Assembly: GCF_007990715.1 (NCBI RefSeq) | Contig: NZ_BJWY01000035.1 | Coordinates: forward strand, 1-55,018 | DNA: 55,018 bases | Source: Nocardia seriolae NBRC 15557 | Lineage (GTDB): Bacteria; Actinomycetota; Actinomycetes; Mycobacteriales; Mycobacteriaceae | Reading direction: 5' to 3' | Part shown: positions 17,171 through 26,265 of the stretch, one piece after another | Layout of the letters: every line of letters starts with the position of its first letter | How positions within the stretch are numbered: the first letter of the stretch is position 1 | Notes under the pieces: generated by a model | What the model was told of the DNA's origin: nothing | Database searches by the model: none | What the model saw: only the letters and a program-made list of their open reading frames with translations | Position numbers and translations under genes: made by a program

Positions 17171-17856
17171 CGAGTGTGCTGATCGTCGAGGACGAGGAGT
17201 CGCTGGCCGATCCGCTCGCGTTCCTGCTGCGCAAGGAGGGGTTCGAGGTCACCGTCGTGGGTGACGGTCCCTCCGCGCTGACCGAGTTCGATCGCGCCGG
17301 TGCGGACATCGTCCTGCTCGATCTCATGCTCCCCGGCATGAGCGGCACCGACGTGTGCAAGCAACTGCGCGCTCGCGGCAGTGTGCCGGTCATCATGGTG
17401 ACCGCGCGCGACAGCGAGATCGACAAGGTGGTCGGCCTGGAGTTGGGTGCCGACGGCTACGTCACCAAGCCCTACTCCTCGCGCGAGCTGATCGCCCGCA
17501 TCCGCGCGGTGCTGCGTCGCGGCGCGGGCGAGGAGCCCGACAACGGCAGCGAGACCAGCGTGCTCGAGGCCGGTCCGGTGCGCATGGATGTGGACCGCCA
17601 CACCGTGCAGGTGAACGGCAAGGCGGTGACCCTGCCGCTCAAGGAGTTCGACCTGCTCGAATACCTGCTCCGCAACTCCGGCCGCGTGCTCACCCGCGGC
17701 CAGCTCATCGACCGCGTCTGGGGCGCCGACTACGTCGGCGACACCAAGACCCTCGACGTCCACGTCAAGCGCCTGCGCTCCAAGATCGAGGCCGACCCGG
17801 CCAAGCCCGAACACCTGGTCACCGTCCGCGGCCTGGGCTACAAGCTGGAGGCGTAA
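17167..17856 (+). CDS. regX3: Response regulator RegX3
   Basis: 229-residue OmpR-family regulator. Receiver: acidic cluster VEDEES, phosphoacceptor in [13 protein letters not shown], Thr in MVTARD, Lys in [11 protein letters not shown]. Output: winged helix with [23 protein letters not shown] and [14 protein letters not shown], ending [11 protein letters not shown]. It starts inside the senX3 stop (4-bp overlap). Followed by the intergenic structured repeat at 17878 and a strong terminator. Confidence 0.95.
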   Translation: MTSVLIVEDEESLADPLAFLLRKEGFEVTVVGDGPSALTEFDRAGADIVLLDLMLPGMSGTDVCKQLRARGSVPVIMVTARDSEIDKVVGLELGADGYVTKPYSSRELIARIRAVLRRGAGEEPDNGSETSVLEAGPVRMDVDRHTVQVNGKAVTLPLKEFDLLEYLLRNSGRVLTRGQLIDRVWGADYVGDTKTLDVHVKRLRSKIEADPAKPEHLVTVRGLGYKLEA

Positions 17857-17877
17857 GCCCCCGGGGCCTTCAACACA

Positions 17878-17994
17878 CGGCTGAGAGCCGTTGACAGCTG
17901 TGCATGCGGGCCGACGGTCGGGTGCCGAAACAACTCTGGGCGTACCCGGTGAGTTACCCCGACCGTCACGAAATCAGCCGTCACGTTTCATACG
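17878..17994. repeat. Intergenic structured repeat, copy 1
   Basis: About 115 bp directly after regX3, similar along its whole length to 26259-26375; 30 nt (17937-17966) are identical between copies. It starts with hairpin CGGCT-GAG-AGCCG (17878-17890) and contains an 8-bp inverted repeat CGGTCGGG (17915-17922) / CCCGACCG (17958-17965). In copy 2 that stem carries a G-U wobble instead of G-C, which hints at RNA structure. No ORF is apparent. Confidence 0.75.
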
Positions 17995-18003
17995 TCAACG
18001 AAA

Positions 18004-18044
18004 GAAGTCCGCCCGCCTCGCGATTCGCGAGGCGGGCGGACTTC
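18004..18044. terminator. Very strong bidirectional hairpin between regX3 and the convergent gene
   Basis: Perfect 19-bp arms GAAGTCCGCCCGCCTCGCG (18004-18022) and its complement (18026-18044) with an ATT loop. It lies between the plus-strand regX3 unit and the minus-strand gene at 18096. T-rich tails are short (CATGCTTTC on the plus strand). Confidence 0.85.
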
Positions 18045-18095
18045 ATGCTTTCTCCCGACCAAGATCCGTGCAGCCCCCCGGCCGTTATCGGCGAC

Positions 18096-18452
18096 CTACG
18101 CGTTGGGGTCGTTCTTCATGGTGTCGACCCACGCGGGGCCGAGGCCGGGCAGTTCCTGCCGGTCCAGGATGATCCAGCCCAGACCCGGGTTGTCCTGCTG
18201 CATGCAGTCGTACAGCGGCACGTCCACGCCGTTGCCCTTGCACGCGATGGTGTGGCTGGTGCCGTACGGGCTGACGATGATCTGCTTGCCCGCGTCCTTG
18301 GCGCCCAGCACGGCCGGGTCGTTGTACACCACGAAATCGGCGGTGTGGTCGGAGTACGCGTTGGGATCGGCGTTATCGGCGAAGGCTTGCGGCGCGATGG
18401 AGACGACGGCACCGGCGGCCAGGGCCGCGACGGCGAGGGTTTTCTTGATCAT
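18096..18452 (-). CDS. Small secreted protein of unknown function
   Basis: 118 residues from ATG 18452. MIKKTLAVAALAAGAVVSIA followed by PQAFADN is a Sec signal peptide with an AxA site. The mature part of about 94 residues has two Cys (IACKG, YDCMQ) that could form one disulfide, and aromatic-rich segments DFVVYND and LGWIILD. I do not recognise the family. It is the last gene of a minus-strand run of secreted proteins but is separated by 178 bp from the next one upstream. Confidence 0.7.
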   Translation of the reverse strand: MIKKTLAVAALAAGAVVSIAPQAFADNADPNAYSDHTADFVVYNDPAVLGAKDAGKQIIVSPYGTSHTIACKGNGVDVPLYDCMQQDNPGLGWIILDRQELPGLGPAWVDTMKNDPNA

Positions 18453-18630
18453 GGCCTGGATTTCTAACACGTTTCGGTGAATAGGCAATAGCCGGTCGAT
18501 GTCGGGCGCACTTCCGGCTATTCACAGACCGAGGTCACGGGACCGTCGGGAATTCGAAACATACTTCCACGCAGGTTGATTCGAACCCCGGTGCCGGCAC
18601 CGATTGTTCACCTGCCGGACACCCGCGCCA

Positions 18631-19101
18631 TTACGAGCCCGCGCTGCCGGTGAGCCCGCCGAGCAGCCCGCCCAGCGCCGAACCCGCGCTGCCGGTATTG
18701 CCGCCGCCGGTTCCCCCGGCGCCGGTGCCGCCGCCCGGCTGGGACGGGTCGCTCACGGTTACGGCGATGGTCTTGGTATTGCCGCCCTGCGAGGCGGTGA
18801 GTAGGTGCTGGCCTGCGGTGGTGGGCGTCCAGTCGATGCTGGAGTAGCCGACCGGCCACGGGACCTTGCCGGCCGGGGTGAGGCTCTTGCCGTTGTCCGA
18901 CCAGTAGACCAGCAGGCCGATGCCCGCGCCGCTGAGATTGGCGGTCAGCGTGTATCCGGTGTTGATCGTGTAGGGGGCGCTGCCGGAAATGGACACCGAG
19001 TCGACGGTGGCGGCGGCCTGCGGCGCGGCCAGCACGGCCACGGCGGCGGTGGCCGCGAGCCCCGCGACGCCGGCGCCGATCCGGCGGGAGATGCTGCTCA
19101 T
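18631..19101 (-). CDS. Secreted Ig-like-fold protein, paralogue A
   Basis: 156 residues. Signal peptide with AAPQAAA before the mature start TVDSVSISGS; one beta-sandwich domain of about 85 residues (YTLTANLSGAGIGLLVYWSD, DWTPTTAGQHLLTASQGG), then a Gly-rich linker and the tail GSAGSALGGLLGGLTGSAGS. The domain is shared with the next two upstream genes; the Gly/Ser tail is shared only with paralogue C. Probably cell-surface or extracellular; function unknown. No lipobox or sortase motif. It lies 25 bp after paralogue B and is probably cotranscribed. Confidence 0.75.
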   Translation of the reverse strand: MSSISRRIGAGVAGLAATAAVAVLAAPQAAATVDSVSISGSAPYTINTGYTLTANLSGAGIGLLVYWSDNGKSLTPAGKVPWPVGYSSIDWTPTTAGQHLLTASQGGNTKTIAVTVSDPSQPGGGTGAGGTGGGNTGSAGSALGGLLGGLTGSAGS

Positions 19102-19126
19102 GGGAAAAAAAGTCCTGTCTCGCCTG

Positions 19127-19582
19127 CTAGTTCGGGGTGGTCCCGCTGCTGCCGCTGCCGAGCGGCCCGGCGGACCCGAAGCCGCTGCCGGAGCTGGTGG
19201 ACCCGGAGCCGAACGGCGCGTCGGCGACGTCCACCACGATCGACTGGCTGTTGGGTCCCTGCGAGGCGGTGATGATGTGCCGTCCCGTGGTGCTGGGCCG
19301 CCAGCTGATGGAGGCGTGGCCCGGGGGAGACGGGATGCGCGGCGGGCCGATCTCGTTGCCGTTGTCGCTGAAGTACACGAGCAGGCCGATCGAGGCGCCG
19401 CTGAGCGTGGCGGAGATGGTGTACGCCTTGTCGACCACGACGTTCTTCTGGTCGATGCTGACCGTGTCGACCGCGGCCAGGGCGTCGGGGGCGGCGATCA
19501 CGGCCGTGGCGGCGAGGGCGGCGAAACCGGTGAGTCCCACGCCGATTCGGCGCGCGCCGAATCTGGATGATGTGTTGCGCAT
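19127..19582 (-). CDS. Secreted Ig-like-fold protein, paralogue B
   Basis: 151 residues from ATG 19582, with AGGAG 8 nt upstream. Twin-Arg-like MRNTSSRFGARRIG precedes a hydrophobic stretch ending PDALAAVDTV. The domain is the same as in paralogues A and C (YTISATLSGASIGLLVYFSDNG, ISWRPSTTGRHIITASQGP), but the C-terminal tail is Ser/Gly-rich and ends SGTTPN, without the GGLLGGL motif. Separated from paralogue C by a hairpin terminator, so it may have its own promoter. Confidence 0.75.
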   Translation of the reverse strand: MRNTSSRFGARRIGVGLTGFAALAATAVIAAPDALAAVDTVSIDQKNVVVDKAYTISATLSGASIGLLVYFSDNGNEIGPPRIPSPPGHASISWRPSTTGRHIITASQGPNSQSIVVDVADAPFGSGSTSSGSGFGSAGPLGSGSSGTTPN

Positions 19583-19677
19583 GTGTTGCTCTCCTGTGCT
19601 GCGGGCGAGGGAGGTGTACGGGCTTTCGCACCTTAAGGGGAGAAGCATTTGAAGCGCAGGCGTTTCGAAAAAATTCT

Positions 19678-19699
19678 GAAGCAAGCGTCCGCTTGCTTC
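19678..19699 (-). terminator. Terminator between Ig-like paralogues C and B
   Basis: Inverted repeat GAAGCAAGCG / CGCTTGCTTC with a 2-nt loop; reading the minus strand it is followed by AGAATTTTTT. A second hairpin (GGGCGTGACGG / CCGTCACGCCC, 19704-19740) lies between it and the stop of paralogue C. Confidence 0.8.
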
Positions 19700-19751
19700 A
19701 GGTGGGCGTGACGGATCCCGGAACAGCACCCGTCACGCCCCGCGTCCGGGT

Positions 19752-20297
19752 CTAGCTGCTGCCGAACAGTCCGCGCAGCAGTCCGCCGACCAGCGAGCCC
19801 GCGCTGCCGGTGGCACTGCCCGAGCCGCTGCTGCCACTGCCGCCGCCGCTCGGCTGCGTCGTGGTCGGCGAGGTGGTCGTGGTCGGCGGGGTGGTGGTCG
19901 TGGTGGTCGGCGGGGTGGTGGTGCCGTCGGCGACATTCACGATCAGGGTGTTGGTGCTGCTGCCCTGCGAGGCTGTGATGATGTGCTGGCCCGCGGTGGT
20001 CGGCTTCCAGTCGAGGCTGGCGTTGTAGGGCGGCCACGGCACCTTGCCTGCGGGGGTGAGGCTGTTGCCGTTGTCGCTCCAGTAGACGAGCAGGCCGAAC
20101 GACGCGCCGGAGAGGCTGGCGTGGAGGGTGTAGGTGTTGCCGACGGTCCAGTTCGATCCGGAGACGGTGACCGAGTCGACGCTGGCGTGGGCGGCCGGAG
20201 CCTCGTGTGTGGTCACCACGGCGACGGCGCCCGTCGCGATGGCCAGCCCGGCGAGACCGATGCCGAGATGGCGGCCGCCCAAGGGGAATTTGCTCAC
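19752..20297 (-). CDS. Secreted Ig-like-fold protein, paralogue C, with Thr/Pro-rich stalk
   Basis: 181 residues from GTG 20297, which has AGGAG 8 nt upstream, the same spacing as paralogue B. The signal peptide ends around APAAHASVDSV. The Ig-like domain (YTLHASLSGASFGLLVYWSD, DWKPTTAGQHIITASQGS) is followed by about 25 residues of Thr/Pro repeats and a Gly/Ser tail ending GSLVGGLLRGLFGSS. The Thr/Pro stretch looks like a glycosylated wall-spanning stalk, with the domain outermost or the tail anchoring; that is inference. Confidence 0.75.
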   Translation of the reverse strand: MSKFPLGGRHLGIGLAGLAIATGAVAVVTTHEAPAAHASVDSVTVSGSNWTVGNTYTLHASLSGASFGLLVYWSDNGNSLTPAGKVPWPPYNASLDWKPTTAGQHIITASQGSSTNTLIVNVADGTTTPPTTTTTTPPTTTTSPTTTQPSGGGSGSSGSGSATGSAGSLVGGLLRGLFGSS

Positions 20298-20404
20298 TAT
20301 GCGTACTCCTGTGCTGCGACCCCTGCGGGTAGGGATCGTTCGCACAGTAGGTGAGCGGCTATGTGAAATATGCCGATTTCAAAAAATTACCGGCAAGTTT
20401 TCCG

Positions 20405-21391
20405 CTACTGCTTGGCGGGCTTCGCCTTCTTCACGGCCTTCGCCTTGGCCGGAGCGGTCCCCGCCTTGGCCGGAGCGGACGCCGTCTTGGCCGGAGCGGA
20501 CGCCGTCTTGGCCGGAGCGGACGCCGCTTGCCGCGACTCGGCCGCCTTCTCCTCCGCGATGGCGGTCGCCGGGTGCGCGGCCACGATGCCCAGGCCCTGC
20601 CGGCGCTTGCAGTGCTGCGCCAGCTCGTCGTAGGCGGGCTTGCCGATCAGCTCGATCAATTCCGGCGCGTAAGCCTCCCACACCGGCCGGGTGCCGACGT
20701 GTGCATCCGGGGATCCGGTGCAGTACCAGTTCAGATCGAGCCCGCCCGGACCCCAGCCGCGCCGGTCGTATTCGGTGATGGCGGTGCGCAGGATCTCCAC
20801 CCCGTCGGGCCGGTCCACCCATTCCTGGGTCCGCCGGATGGGCAGCTGCCAGCACACCTCGGGCTTCACGGTGAGCGGTTCCAGGCCCTTGCGCAGCGCC
20901 ATGGTGTGCAGTGCGCAGCCGATGCCCTCACTGAAGCCGGGCCGGTTCAGGAAGATGCACGCGCCATCGACACGCCGCGTGCGCAACGCCGGTTCGTCGT
21001 CGAGGTCGTCCTCTTCCAGATACAGCTTCTTGCGGACCCGGCCCTTGTCGTCGACGGCCCGGTCCATCAGCTGCCAGTCGTCGGCTGTGAGCATTTTCAC
21101 AGCCTCGTGCAGCTTCTTGCCGTCCTCGGCGTCGGAGAGGAACGCGCCGTGCGAACAGCAGCCGTCGTTCTCGCGGCCGTCGATGATGCCCTGACAGGCT
21201 GGAGTGCCGAAAACACAGGTCCAGCGCGAAAGCAGCCAGGTCAGATCGGCCGCGATCAAATGCTCGTCATTTGCCGGATCGACGAATTCGATCCACTCCC
21301 GGGGGAAGTCGAGTTCCACCTCGGGCGCCGGATCGATCTTCGCCGCTGGTCGAAGCCCGGTCGGCCCGCTCGCCGATGCACCTGCCGTCAC
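20405..21391 (-). CDS. Conserved Cys-rich protein, Rv0495c type
   Basis: 328 residues from GTG 21391. Cysteines lie in [39 protein letters not shown] and KPEVCWQLP, the spacing of YkgJ-like putative metal- or Fe-S-binding proteins. Cytoplasmic. Adjacent and divergent to ppx, as Rv0495c-Rv0496. The last 60 residues are Ala/Lys/Pro-rich with a 7-residue repeat (TASAPAK) not expected to be conserved. Function unknown. Confidence 0.75.
   Translation of the reverse strand: MTAGASASGPTGLRPAAKIDPAPEVELDFPREWIEFVDPANDEHLIAADLTWLLSRWTCVFGTPACQGIIDGRENDGCCSHGAFLSDAEDGKKLHEAVKMLTADDWQLMDRAVDDKGRVRKKLYLEEDDLDDEPALRTRRVDGACIFLNRPGFSEGIGCALHTMALRKGLEPLTVKPEVCWQLPIRRTQEWVDRPDGVEILRTAITEYDRRGWGPGGLDLNWYCTGSPDAHVGTRPVWEAYAPELIELIGKPAYDELAQHCKRRQGLGIVAAHPATAIAEEKAAESRQAASAPAKTASAPAKTASAPAKAGTAPAKAKAVKKAKPAKQ
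20444..20527. repeat. 21-bp coding minisatellite, four units
   Basis: CTTGGCCGGAGCGG recurs at 20444, 20465, 20486 and 20507, period 21 bp. It encodes four 7-residue units (APAKTAS) in the C-terminal tail of the Rv0495c-type protein. Confidence 0.85.
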
Positions 21392-21444
21392 AACGCGGAA
21401 CGCTAACAGCTCAGTCGCCTGGCCTGAAGTCGTGACGCACCCAG

Positions 21445-21450
21445 TACCGT
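21445..21450 (+). promoter_or_regulatory. Predicted leaderless -10 of ppx
   Basis: TACCGT lies 6 nt before GTG 21457, with no Shine-Dalgarno between. Confidence 0.5.
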
Positions 21451-21456
21451 GTTCTT

Positions 21457-22449
21457 GTGCGGCTCGGTGTACTCGATGTGGGAAGCAATACCGTCCACCT
21501 GCTCGTGGTGGACGCGCATCGTGGTGGACACCCGATGCCTATGAGCTCGACGAAGTCCGCGCTGCGGCTGTCGGAGAGCATGGACGACCAGGGTCGGATC
21601 ACCCCGACCGGCGCCGCCCGACTCACCGCTACCGTAGCCGAATTCGCAAGCATCGCAAAGACTTCCGGTTGTGTGGAGTTGATGGCCTTCGCTACCTCCG
21701 CGGTCCGCGAGGCCACCAACTCCGAAGAGGTGCTGGCCCGGGTGCGGCGCGAGACGGGGGTGCAGCTCGAGGTGCTCTCCGGGGTCGACGAGGCTCGACA
21801 CACTTTCCTCGCGGTGCGCCGCTGGTACGGCTGGAGCCCCGGGCGGATTCTGAATCTGGATATCGGCGGCGGCTCGCTCGAGATGAGCAACGGCGCCGAC
21901 GAGGATCCGGATGTGGCGCTCTCCCTGCAACTGGGCGCGGGCCGGCTGACCCGGGACTGGCTGCGCCACGATCCGCCGGGCAAGCGCCGGGTCGCGGTGC
22001 TGCGCGACTGGCTCGACGCCGAGCTGGTGCTGCCGAGCAAGCAGCTGCTCGAGGTGGGACGCCCGGATCTTGCGGTGGGCACCTCCAAGACCTTCCGCTC
22101 GCTGGCCCGGCTGACCGGTGCCGCCCCCTCTGTTGCGGGACCCCGGGTTCGGCGTACCCTCACGAGTTCCGGCCTGCGGCAGCTGATTGCGTTCATATCG
22201 AGAATTACGGCCGCCGACCGGGCAGAATTGGAAGGCGTAAGTTCTGATCGGTCACAGCAACTCGTGGCCGGCGCGCTGGTCGCGGAGGCGAGTATGCGGG
22301 CACTGTCCCTGGACACGCTCGAAATCTGTCCCTGGGCACTGCGAGAGGGATTGATCTTGCGCAAACTGGATACCGACCTGGATAGCGAACCGATAACCGG
22401 CGGCCCCGAGGGCGGCCTGTCGGGCCCGATCGAAACGGTGTCTCGATGA
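21457..22449 (+). CDS. ppx: Exopolyphosphatase / pppGpp phosphohydrolase family (Rv0496 type)
   Basis: 330 residues of the actin-like Ppx/GppA fold: phosphate-1 [32 protein letters not shown], and phosphate-2 [11 protein letters not shown] with the catalytic-type Glu after DEA in [10 protein letters not shown]. Length fits the short actinobacterial form without the C-terminal HD domain. It may hydrolyse polyphosphate or pppGpp. Its stop overlaps the ATG of the next gene (ATGA), an arrangement kept with Rv0496-Rv0497. Confidence 0.88.
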   Translation: MRLGVLDVGSNTVHLLVVDAHRGGHPMPMSSTKSALRLSESMDDQGRITPTGAARLTATVAEFASIAKTSGCVELMAFATSAVREATNSEEVLARVRRETGVQLEVLSGVDEARHTFLAVRRWYGWSPGRILNLDIGGGSLEMSNGADEDPDVALSLQLGAGRLTRDWLRHDPPGKRRVAVLRDWLDAELVLPSKQLLEVGRPDLAVGTSKTFRSLARLTGAAPSVAGPRVRRTLTSSGLRQLIAFISRITAADRAELEGVSSDRSQQLVAGALVAEASMRALSLDTLEICPWALREGLILRKLDTDLDSEPITGGPEGGLSGPIETVSR

Positions 22450-24284
22450 CCGAGGATGCAAGCCAGCTGTCCGTCGCCGAACTATTGGCACGAAACGGGC
22501 AGCAAAATGGGACCCCCGCGAGCGGTGGGGGGCGTAGACGTCGAAGCGGCCGTGGCATTTCCGTCGCGGAGCTGACCGGTGACATTCCGGTGGTGCCGCG
22601 GGCCGGATCGTCGTCACATGCCGCACCGGACGACGAGGCGGCCGCTCCCGCGCCCGAACACACCCCGATTGAATCGGACTATTCAAACTTTTCGAACTTC
22701 TCGAATAATTCTGATTACTCGAACTTTTCGGAATATGCGGACCTCTACGCCGCCGCGTCATCGGGCCGGCCGGAAACTCCGTCCTACTCGATGCCCGATT
22801 CGGAACCCGCGTATTCCCCGGTCTCCGGGCCCATTTCGTACTATGACCCGCTGGCGCCGGCCCTGCAGCCGCCGTCCCTACCCGAGCCGTCCGGTCAGGA
22901 CTGGTCGGCCGGCCTGAATTGGCCCCCGACCGAGAACCCGCTACAGCCGGACGGTCGCGCCACCGGCGGAGGTCGCCGCCGCAAGCCGGATCCGCTGGAT
23001 TCCGAGGTGTCCCTGGATCGCCTGCAGGGCACCGAAACCCCCGCCCCGCCCCGCGAGGGCGGCCGTCGCCGCCGCTACGACCCGGACGACGAGAACACCG
23101 ACGAGGTGCGCCCGTTCCGCGGTGAGGCCGCCCCGCGGCCGCCGCTCGAGGAGCCCGCGCGCACCCAGTTCAACCCCGCGGCCCGCGCGCCCTTCGAAGA
23201 CCGCACGCGGTTCGATCCGGCGGCTCCCGCGTGGCCGCCCGCGCCGGGACCCGAACCGCTACCGCGCAATCCGCGCCCGGATCGTCCCGGTTACGACGCT
23301 GACCTTCCGGGATTCGACGCCAACCGCCCGGGCTTCGACGGGAATCGTTCCGGCTTCGAACCCACGCAGGCCGCCCCCGCCGCCCCGCCGATGTCGCGGT
23401 CGGCCCGCCGGCACGCGGAGGCCCAGCGGCAGTCCGCCCCGCCGGCCGAGCGCCGCGGCGGCGTGGATCACGGTGCCGCCAACGGACTCCCGGCGTGGTC
23501 GGCGCGAAGACGACCGGGCCCCGAACCCGCACCGGGCGCACCGGTGGCCGGACCGGGCGCACCGGTGGCCGGACCGGGCGCACCGGAGCGCGTGGATCAG
23601 GCGGCGGTGCCGACCGCCGCGTGGTCGTCCTCGCTGGCCGACGACGATCAGCAGCTGCTCTCCGGGCAATCGGTTGCCGGGGATCTGCTTCGCGACGCCC
23701 ACGATCGCGATGTGGAACGCGCGGACCGGAATTCGCGGAACAACGGCAATCGGCGCGGCGGCGGTTTCCGCGGGCGTACCGCGGTCGCACCCGAACCCGA
23801 TCCCGCCGATCACCTCACCGACTTCTACGAACCGCTCGACGACGACTACGACGATTACGACGACGAGCCCGAAACCTCCATGGCCGGACGGCTTTCCGCG
23901 TTCACGCAGAAGGCCGGCGCGCTCGGTCGCAAGGCCGCGGGCGGTTCCCGGGCCAAGCGCACCGCCGGCGCCGAGTCCGCCGCCGCCCGTTCGCGCGCCA
24001 AGGGCCGCTCCGACGAGGACGAGCACCGCCGGCAGTGGCTGATGATCGCGGGCCAGAGCGTGGGCGCGGCGGTCGCGGGAATGTTGCTGTTCAAGGGTTT
24101 CGAGCGCATGTGGGAAATGCTCCCGTGGGTTGCCCTGACCCTGGCGATGATCGTGATTCTGGGTCTGGTCGCCTTGGTGCGGGTACTACGGCGCACCGAT
24201 GACATTTTCTCCACTGTGATTGCCGTCGTCGTAGGCGTCTTCGTGACGCTCGGACCGCTAGCCTTTCTACTCAGTACGAACTGA
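22446..24284 (+). CDS. Pro-rich membrane protein (Rv0497 type)
   Basis: 612 residues. N-terminal conserved motif QLSVAELLARNG and a second copy ISVAELTGDIP, then about 430 residues of disordered Pro/Gly/Ala/Arg-rich sequence with internal repeats (SNFSNFSNNSDYSNF; three PGFD units near 287-305; GAPVAGP twice). Three predicted transmembrane helices lie at the C terminus (SVGAAVAGMLLFKGF, WVALTLAMIVILGLVALV, TVIAVVVGVFVTLGPLAFLL). The disordered arm should be cytoplasmic. Much longer than the 310-residue mycobacterial relative owing to the linker. Translationally coupled to ppx by a 4-bp overlap. Confidence 0.8.
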   Translation: MTEDASQLSVAELLARNGQQNGTPASGGGRRRRSGRGISVAELTGDIPVVPRAGSSSHAAPDDEAAAPAPEHTPIESDYSNFSNFSNNSDYSNFSEYADLYAAASSGRPETPSYSMPDSEPAYSPVSGPISYYDPLAPALQPPSLPEPSGQDWSAGLNWPPTENPLQPDGRATGGGRRRKPDPLDSEVSLDRLQGTETPAPPREGGRRRRYDPDDENTDEVRPFRGEAAPRPPLEEPARTQFNPAARAPFEDRTRFDPAAPAWPPAPGPEPLPRNPRPDRPGYDADLPGFDANRPGFDGNRSGFEPTQAAPAAPPMSRSARRHAEAQRQSAPPAERRGGVDHGAANGLPAWSARRRPGPEPAPGAPVAGPGAPVAGPGAPERVDQAAVPTAAWSSSLADDDQQLLSGQSVAGDLLRDAHDRDVERADRNSRNNGNRRGGGFRGRTAVAPEPDPADHLTDFYEPLDDDYDDYDDEPETSMAGRLSAFTQKAGALGRKAAGGSRAKRTAGAESAAARSRAKGRSDEDEHRRQWLMIAGQSVGAAVAGMLLFKGFERMWEMLPWVALTLAMIVILGLVALVRVLRRTDDIFSTVIAVVVGVFVTLGPLAFLLSTN

Positions 24285-24297
24285 GCAGGGAGCAGCA

Positions 24298-25226
24298 GTG
24301 GGGAATATCGTGCAGGCGCAGGGGGCGAACACCGAAGGCCGGGCGGGGCGCAAGGAAGTCCGGGTCGGTCTCTCGACCGCGTCGGTGTATCCGGAGAACA
24401 CCGAGGCCGCTTTCCGGTACGCGGCCGAACTCGGTTATGACGGGGTGGAACTCATGGTGTGGGCCGAACCGGCCAGCCAGTCGATTTCCACCGTGCAGCA
24501 TTTCGCGCACAAGTACGACGTGCCGGTGCTGGCCGTGCACGCGCCGTGTCTGCTGATCTCGCAACGGGTCTGGGGGCGGACCCGATCGCGAAGCTCACCC
24601 GCAGCGTGCACACCGCCGAGGCGCTGGGCGCCGCGACCGTGGTGGTGCACCCGCCCTTCCGCTGGCAGCGCCGCTACGCCGAGGGCTTCGCCAAACAGGT
24701 TGCCGAACTGGAAAGTTCGAGCCCGGTGGCGGTGGCGGTGGAGAACATGTTCCCGATGCGCGCCGACACGCTGTTCCGCGGCAGTTCGATTCAGCGCCTG
24801 GAACGCCGCGGCGGCCCCGGCCCGTCCATCACCACCTTCGGTCCCTCCTACGAACCCACCGACGTCGGTTTCCGCCACTACACCCTGGACACCTCGCACA
24901 CCGCGACCGCGGGCATGGATCCGCTGGTGCTGGCGGGCCGCATGGGTTCCGGCCTCACCCACCTGCACCTGGCCGACGGCCGCGGTGCCGCCACCGACGA
25001 GCACCTGATTCCCGGCGACGGCACCCAGCCGGTAGCCGAGCTCTGTGAGATGTTGGTGCACAACGGTTTCGACGGCCAGGCTGTCATCGAGGTGAACACC
25101 CAGATGGCGCGTACCACCATGGACCGCGCCGCCATGCTCAATCGCGCGCTGACTTTCGCCCGCACCCATCTCAACGACTTCACCCCCGCCCCGGCCCCGG
25201 AGCCCACGGCCGCTCACCGCGGCTGA
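24298..25226 (+). pseudogene. Sugar phosphate isomerase/epimerase (Rv0498 type) with a -1 frameshift
   Basis: The N-terminal TIM-barrel strands VRVGLSTASVYPENTEAAF and LGYDGVELMVW are in one frame up to PCLLISQRVWG; from GADPIAKLTRSV to the end the protein continues in another. The G-run at 24572-24576 has five G where six would keep one frame. The rest is complete: VVVHPPFRWQ, ENMFPMRAD, DTSHTATAGMDPL, HLHLADG, VIEVNTQMA. This is the AP-endonuclease-2-like xylose-isomerase family. A homopolymer indel is the commonest sequencing error, so the gene may be intact in the real genome. GTG 24298 follows AGGGAG. Confidence 0.8.
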
Positions 25227-25329
25227 GCCGCGTCGATCCGGTTCGCTGGAATTGGTCCGGTTCGCTGGAAGTGATTCATCCCACCGCCCGACCGGAATGT
25301 TCGAGGCGTCCGTTTACGCTGTACAAACC

Positions 25330-26265
25330 ATGGCGGAAGGGCAGCGGATGACAACGGAGTCGACCGTCGATCTGGAATCGGCGAGCGGATTGGCGAACGC
25401 GCCGTTCGGTCGTGTGTGCGCGATGACCGAACTCGATTCGACGACCCCCGAGGTCGGTCGCTTCGCGGGTTCGATCGACCCCATCTGGACCATCGGCCCG
25501 AAGGTGCACGGCGGCACCATGGTCGCGAGCAGTGCGGCCGCCGCCACCGAATGGCTGCGCCGCACCGCACCCGACCACGCCGCCATGTTCCCGATCTCGG
25601 CCAGCACCGACTTCCTCGGCGCTCCCGATCCGGGCGAGGTCTCCTACGAGGTGCGCACCCGCAAGCTGGGCCGCCAGATCGGACTCGTCGACGCGAGCCT
25701 CATCCAGAACGGCCGCACCCTGGTGCACACCGCCTTCACGTTCAGCCACCTTGACGACTCGGATCCGCACTACGCCGACGACCACGCGGGCGATATGCCC
25801 GCCGAGCCGCCCGCCGACGCCCTCGCCTACGACGAGCGCAACCCGATGGGCAAGCTCGTCCACGTGGCCCGGGGCTCCTCGGTCGCCATCGACCCGAAGT
25901 GGGCCCGCTTCCTGTCCGGCGAGAAGTCCGATCCCCGCCTGCGCCTGTGGATCCGCCCCCTCGAAGGCGACGAGGCCGACCCCGACGTCTCCGCCTTCTT
26001 CGCCATGATGTCGGCCGACATGAGCCCCCCGGTCCCCATGAACCTGGGCCATTTCGGCTGGGCCCCAACCGTTCAGATGACCACCTACCTCCGCCGCCGC
26101 CCGGCCTCAGGCTGGCTCCGCGTCATCGCCCGCGCCCGCGAGGTCGGCCACCGCATGTTCGACGAGGACCAACTGGTCATCGACTCCACCGGCGCCATCG
26201 TCGCCCAGAGCCGCCAACTGGCCCTGATACCGACCCGTCTCTCCGAGCCTTCAGCGCGCGGCTGA
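25330..26265 (+). CDS. Acyl-CoA thioesterase, double-hotdog (Rv0499 type)
   Basis: 311 residues (305 if started at ATG 25348, which has GGAAGGG 6 nt upstream). Hotdog signatures: DPIWTIGPKVHGGTMVASSAA in the first domain, RKLGRQIGLVDASLIQNGRTLVHTAF and, in the second, HFGWAPTVQMTTYLRRRPASGWL. This is the TesB-like fold expected to hydrolyse acyl-CoA; chain length is unknown. The stop codon lies inside the first hairpin of the intergenic repeat copy 2. Lies between the isomerase and proC, as in M. tuberculosis. Confidence 0.8.
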   Translation: MAEGQRMTTESTVDLESASGLANAPFGRVCAMTELDSTTPEVGRFAGSIDPIWTIGPKVHGGTMVASSAAAATEWLRRTAPDHAAMFPISASTDFLGAPDPGEVSYEVRTRKLGRQIGLVDASLIQNGRTLVHTAFTFSHLDDSDPHYADDHAGDMPAEPPADALAYDERNPMGKLVHVARGSSVAIDPKWARFLSGEKSDPRLRLWIRPLEGDEADPDVSAFFAMMSADMSPPVPMNLGHFGWAPTVQMTTYLRRRPASGWLRVIARAREVGHRMFDEDQLVIDSTGAIVAQSRQLALIPTRLSEPSARG

